DNA of 6,820 nt from an uncultured Ruminococcus sp. (lineage in GTDB: Bacteria > Bacillota > Clostridia > Oscillospirales > Ruminococcaceae), in the NCBI GenBank assembly GCA_937942105.1, contig CALDFS010000107.1, positions 1-6,820 of the forward strand. Reading direction: 5' to 3'. Below the pieces are notes generated by a model. The model made no database searches and was not told the DNA's origin. It saw only the letters and a program-made list of their open reading frames with translations. The translations under genes and the position numbers were made by a program. How positions within the stretch are numbered: the stretch's first letter is position 1; every line of letters starts with the position of its first letter. Positions 5,842 through 6,820 of the stretch are shown in pieces.

Positions 5842-6273
5842 TTAATTATACAATTCCGCCTTCATAATTATTGCATCCTCTATAGGGCTGTCGTAATAAT
5901 TTTTTCTTTCCGAGATTTTTTTGAATCCATGCTTTTCATACAAGGCAATGGCAGGCGTATTCGACCTTCTTACTTCCAGAAAGACCTCGCCCTCAAACCC
6001 TTCAAACGCCTTTTTAAATAGCTCTCCGGCAATTCCTCTTCTCCGATACTCACTATCCACGGCAATACTGTCTATATTCATTTCATAAAAGCAGCTAAGC
6101 GCACAATACCCCGCCAAGACTCCATCCGCGATTGCCACAAGGGTTATAAACCCCTTTTCGGCAAGGCGATAGGCAAAATCGTCCTCATTCCAGGCGTCCG
6201 AATCAAAGCACTCCCGTTCGATTGCCAGTATATGGGGGATATCGCCCGCTTCGGCGTTCCTTATCTGAATCAT
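5842..6273 (-). CDS. rimI: Ribosomal protein N-alpha-acetyltransferase RimI (GNAT family)
   Basis: A 143-residue GNAT protein; RimI enzymes acetylate the N-terminal alanine of ribosomal protein S18 (bS18) using acetyl-CoA. The fold signatures are in order: MIQIRNAEAGDIPHILAIE (strand 1, helix 1), IDSIAVDSEYRRRGIAGEL (67-85) with the acetyl-CoA pyrophosphate loop RRRGIA (77-82), FLEVRRSNTPAIALYEKHGF (98-117), and the RimI-typical tail RKNYYDSPIEDAIIM (123-137). E100 and Y112 align with the E. coli RimI catalytic pair E103 and Y115. The length is normal. The ATG overlaps the rsmI stop as ATGA, implying translational coupling. In many Firmicutes rimI is next to tsaD; here the membrane-protein array separates them. 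The motif set makes RimI much more likely than a generic GNAT, but the substrate is inferred. Confidence 0.93.
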   Translation of the reverse strand: MIQIRNAEAGDIPHILAIERECFDSDAWNEDDFAYRLAEKGFITLVAIADGVLAGYCALSCFYEMNIDSIAVDSEYRRRGIAGELFKKAFEGFEGEVFLEVRRSNTPAIALYEKHGFKKISERKNYYDSPIEDAIIMKAELYN

Positions 6274-6820
6274 TCCTGCCCGTCCTTACCGCTTATCAGC
6301 ATGGTATAAAGCTCGCTCTTGGAAAGTCCCGAGGTCTTGGCGATTTCCCTGCAAGCGTCCGCCCCGCGCATACCCTTTGAAACAAGCTCCTTCACCTGCG
6401 CAAGCGCATCCTCCTGCGTAAGCGGCTTTATATCATCCTTAAAGCCTTCTACAATCAAAACGTATTCCCCGCGCGGCGGGTTATCCTCGCTGTAAAGATT
6501 CACAGCTTCCGAAAGGGTAGTCCTTATTATCTCCTCATGTATCTTTGTAAGCTCGCGGCAGAGGGTTATTTTTCTGTCGCCGAAGAACTTATAAAGGTCG
6601 TTCAGCGTTGCGATCACCTTGTGCGGGGCTTCGTAGAATATAAGCGTCCTTTCCTCGCGGGCGCAGGCGGAAAGGGTTTCGTAACGCGAGCGCTTTGCAA
6701 CCGAAGGAAATCCCTCAAATGCAAACCGCGATGTATCAAGCCCGCTGACTGCAAGCGCGGAAATAAGCGCGCTCGGACCGGGCACAACCTCTGTCGGTAT
6801 GCCGTTTTCGGCGCAGAGCC
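6270..6820 (-). CDS. rsmI: 16S rRNA (cytidine-1402-2'-O)-methyltransferase RsmI, C-terminal part (5' end outside window)
   Basis: RsmI uses S-adenosylmethionine to methylate the 2'-hydroxyl of C1402 in the decoding centre of 16S rRNA. About 182 residues are visible, against 286 in E. coli, so roughly the first 100 are missing beyond the edge. The signatures are VVPGPSALISALAVSGL, FEGFPS, RTLIFYEAPHKVIATL, RKITLCRELTKIHEE and PPRGEYVLIVEG, all typical of the tetrapyrrole-methylase fold of RsmI. The last 45 or so residues form the RsmI helix-turn-helix tail (GADACREIAKTSGLSKSELY). A GTG at 6785 could be taken as a start, but it is the Val of the VVPGPSA motif, and the frame stays open with RsmI-like sequence (LCAENGIPTEV) to the window end. 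The gene overlaps rimI by 4 nt. Confidence 0.95.
   Translation of the reverse strand, partial: LCAENGIPTEVVPGPSALISALAVSGLDTSRFAFEGFPSVAKRSRYETLSACAREERTLIFYEAPHKVIATLNDLYKFFGDRKITLCRELTKIHEEIIRTTLSEAVNLYSEDNPPRGEYVLIVEGFKDDIKPLTQEDALAQVKELVSKGMRGADACREIAKTSGLSKSELYTMLISGKDGQE

Noticed and set aside
6270..6785. RsmI as a complete 171-residue protein starting at a GTG
   Set aside because: The GTG is the Val of the internal VVPGPSA motif, and the frame stays open with RsmI-like residues to the window end; the gene is truncated by the edge.

Overview
The window reads as a chromosomal segment of a low-to-mid GC Gram-positive anaerobe, most likely a member of the Clostridia (Bacillota; Oscillospiraceae/Ruminococcaceae-like). 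That placement is an inference from strong Shine-Dalgarno sequences, a textbook sigma-A promoter, several short-signal lipoproteins and the gene types present. There is no rRNA or marker phylogeny behind it. Every gene that can be supported lies on the minus strand, so transcription runs from high to low coordinates.

Right side (6820 to 2483), translation-modification genes: the 3' part of rsmI (16S rRNA C1402 2'-O-methyltransferase) overlaps rimI (ribosomal-protein N-acetyltransferase) by an ATGA. tsaD (tRNA t6A37 biosynthesis) lies further downstream. Between rimI and tsaD, which are commonly neighbours in Firmicutes, sits an array of three homologous copies of an unrecognised module. Each copy has a two-helix membrane hairpin, a variable linker and a Tyr/Asp/Glu-rich soluble domain of about 145 residues. 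Copies 1 and 2 are fused in one 487-residue protein and copy 3 is a separate 243-residue protein. The fusion point looks like a decayed gene boundary: the position matching copy 3's TAA stop is TAT, and the position matching the ATG start is ATA. This array is the most unusual content of the window.

Middle (2462 to 1578): 20 bp after tsaD comes a lipoprotein of the BtuF/FecB-type substrate-binding family (Peripla_BP_2). No permease or ATPase is present in the window. From rsmI to this gene all spacings are short (an overlap, 80, 58, 14 and 20 bp) and I see no convincing terminator, so a single long operon is plausible.

Left side (1577 to 1): a 155-bp intergenic region holds a near-consensus sigma-A promoter (TTGACA, 17-bp spacer, TATTAT) that starts a new transcription unit. 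That unit encodes a transglutaminase-like exported lipoprotein with an intact Cys/His/Asp triad. Sixteen bp later comes the start of a further small lipoprotein, cut by the window edge. The longest stretch without a gene is this 155-bp region. No tRNA, rRNA, CRISPR array or insertion sequence was seen.
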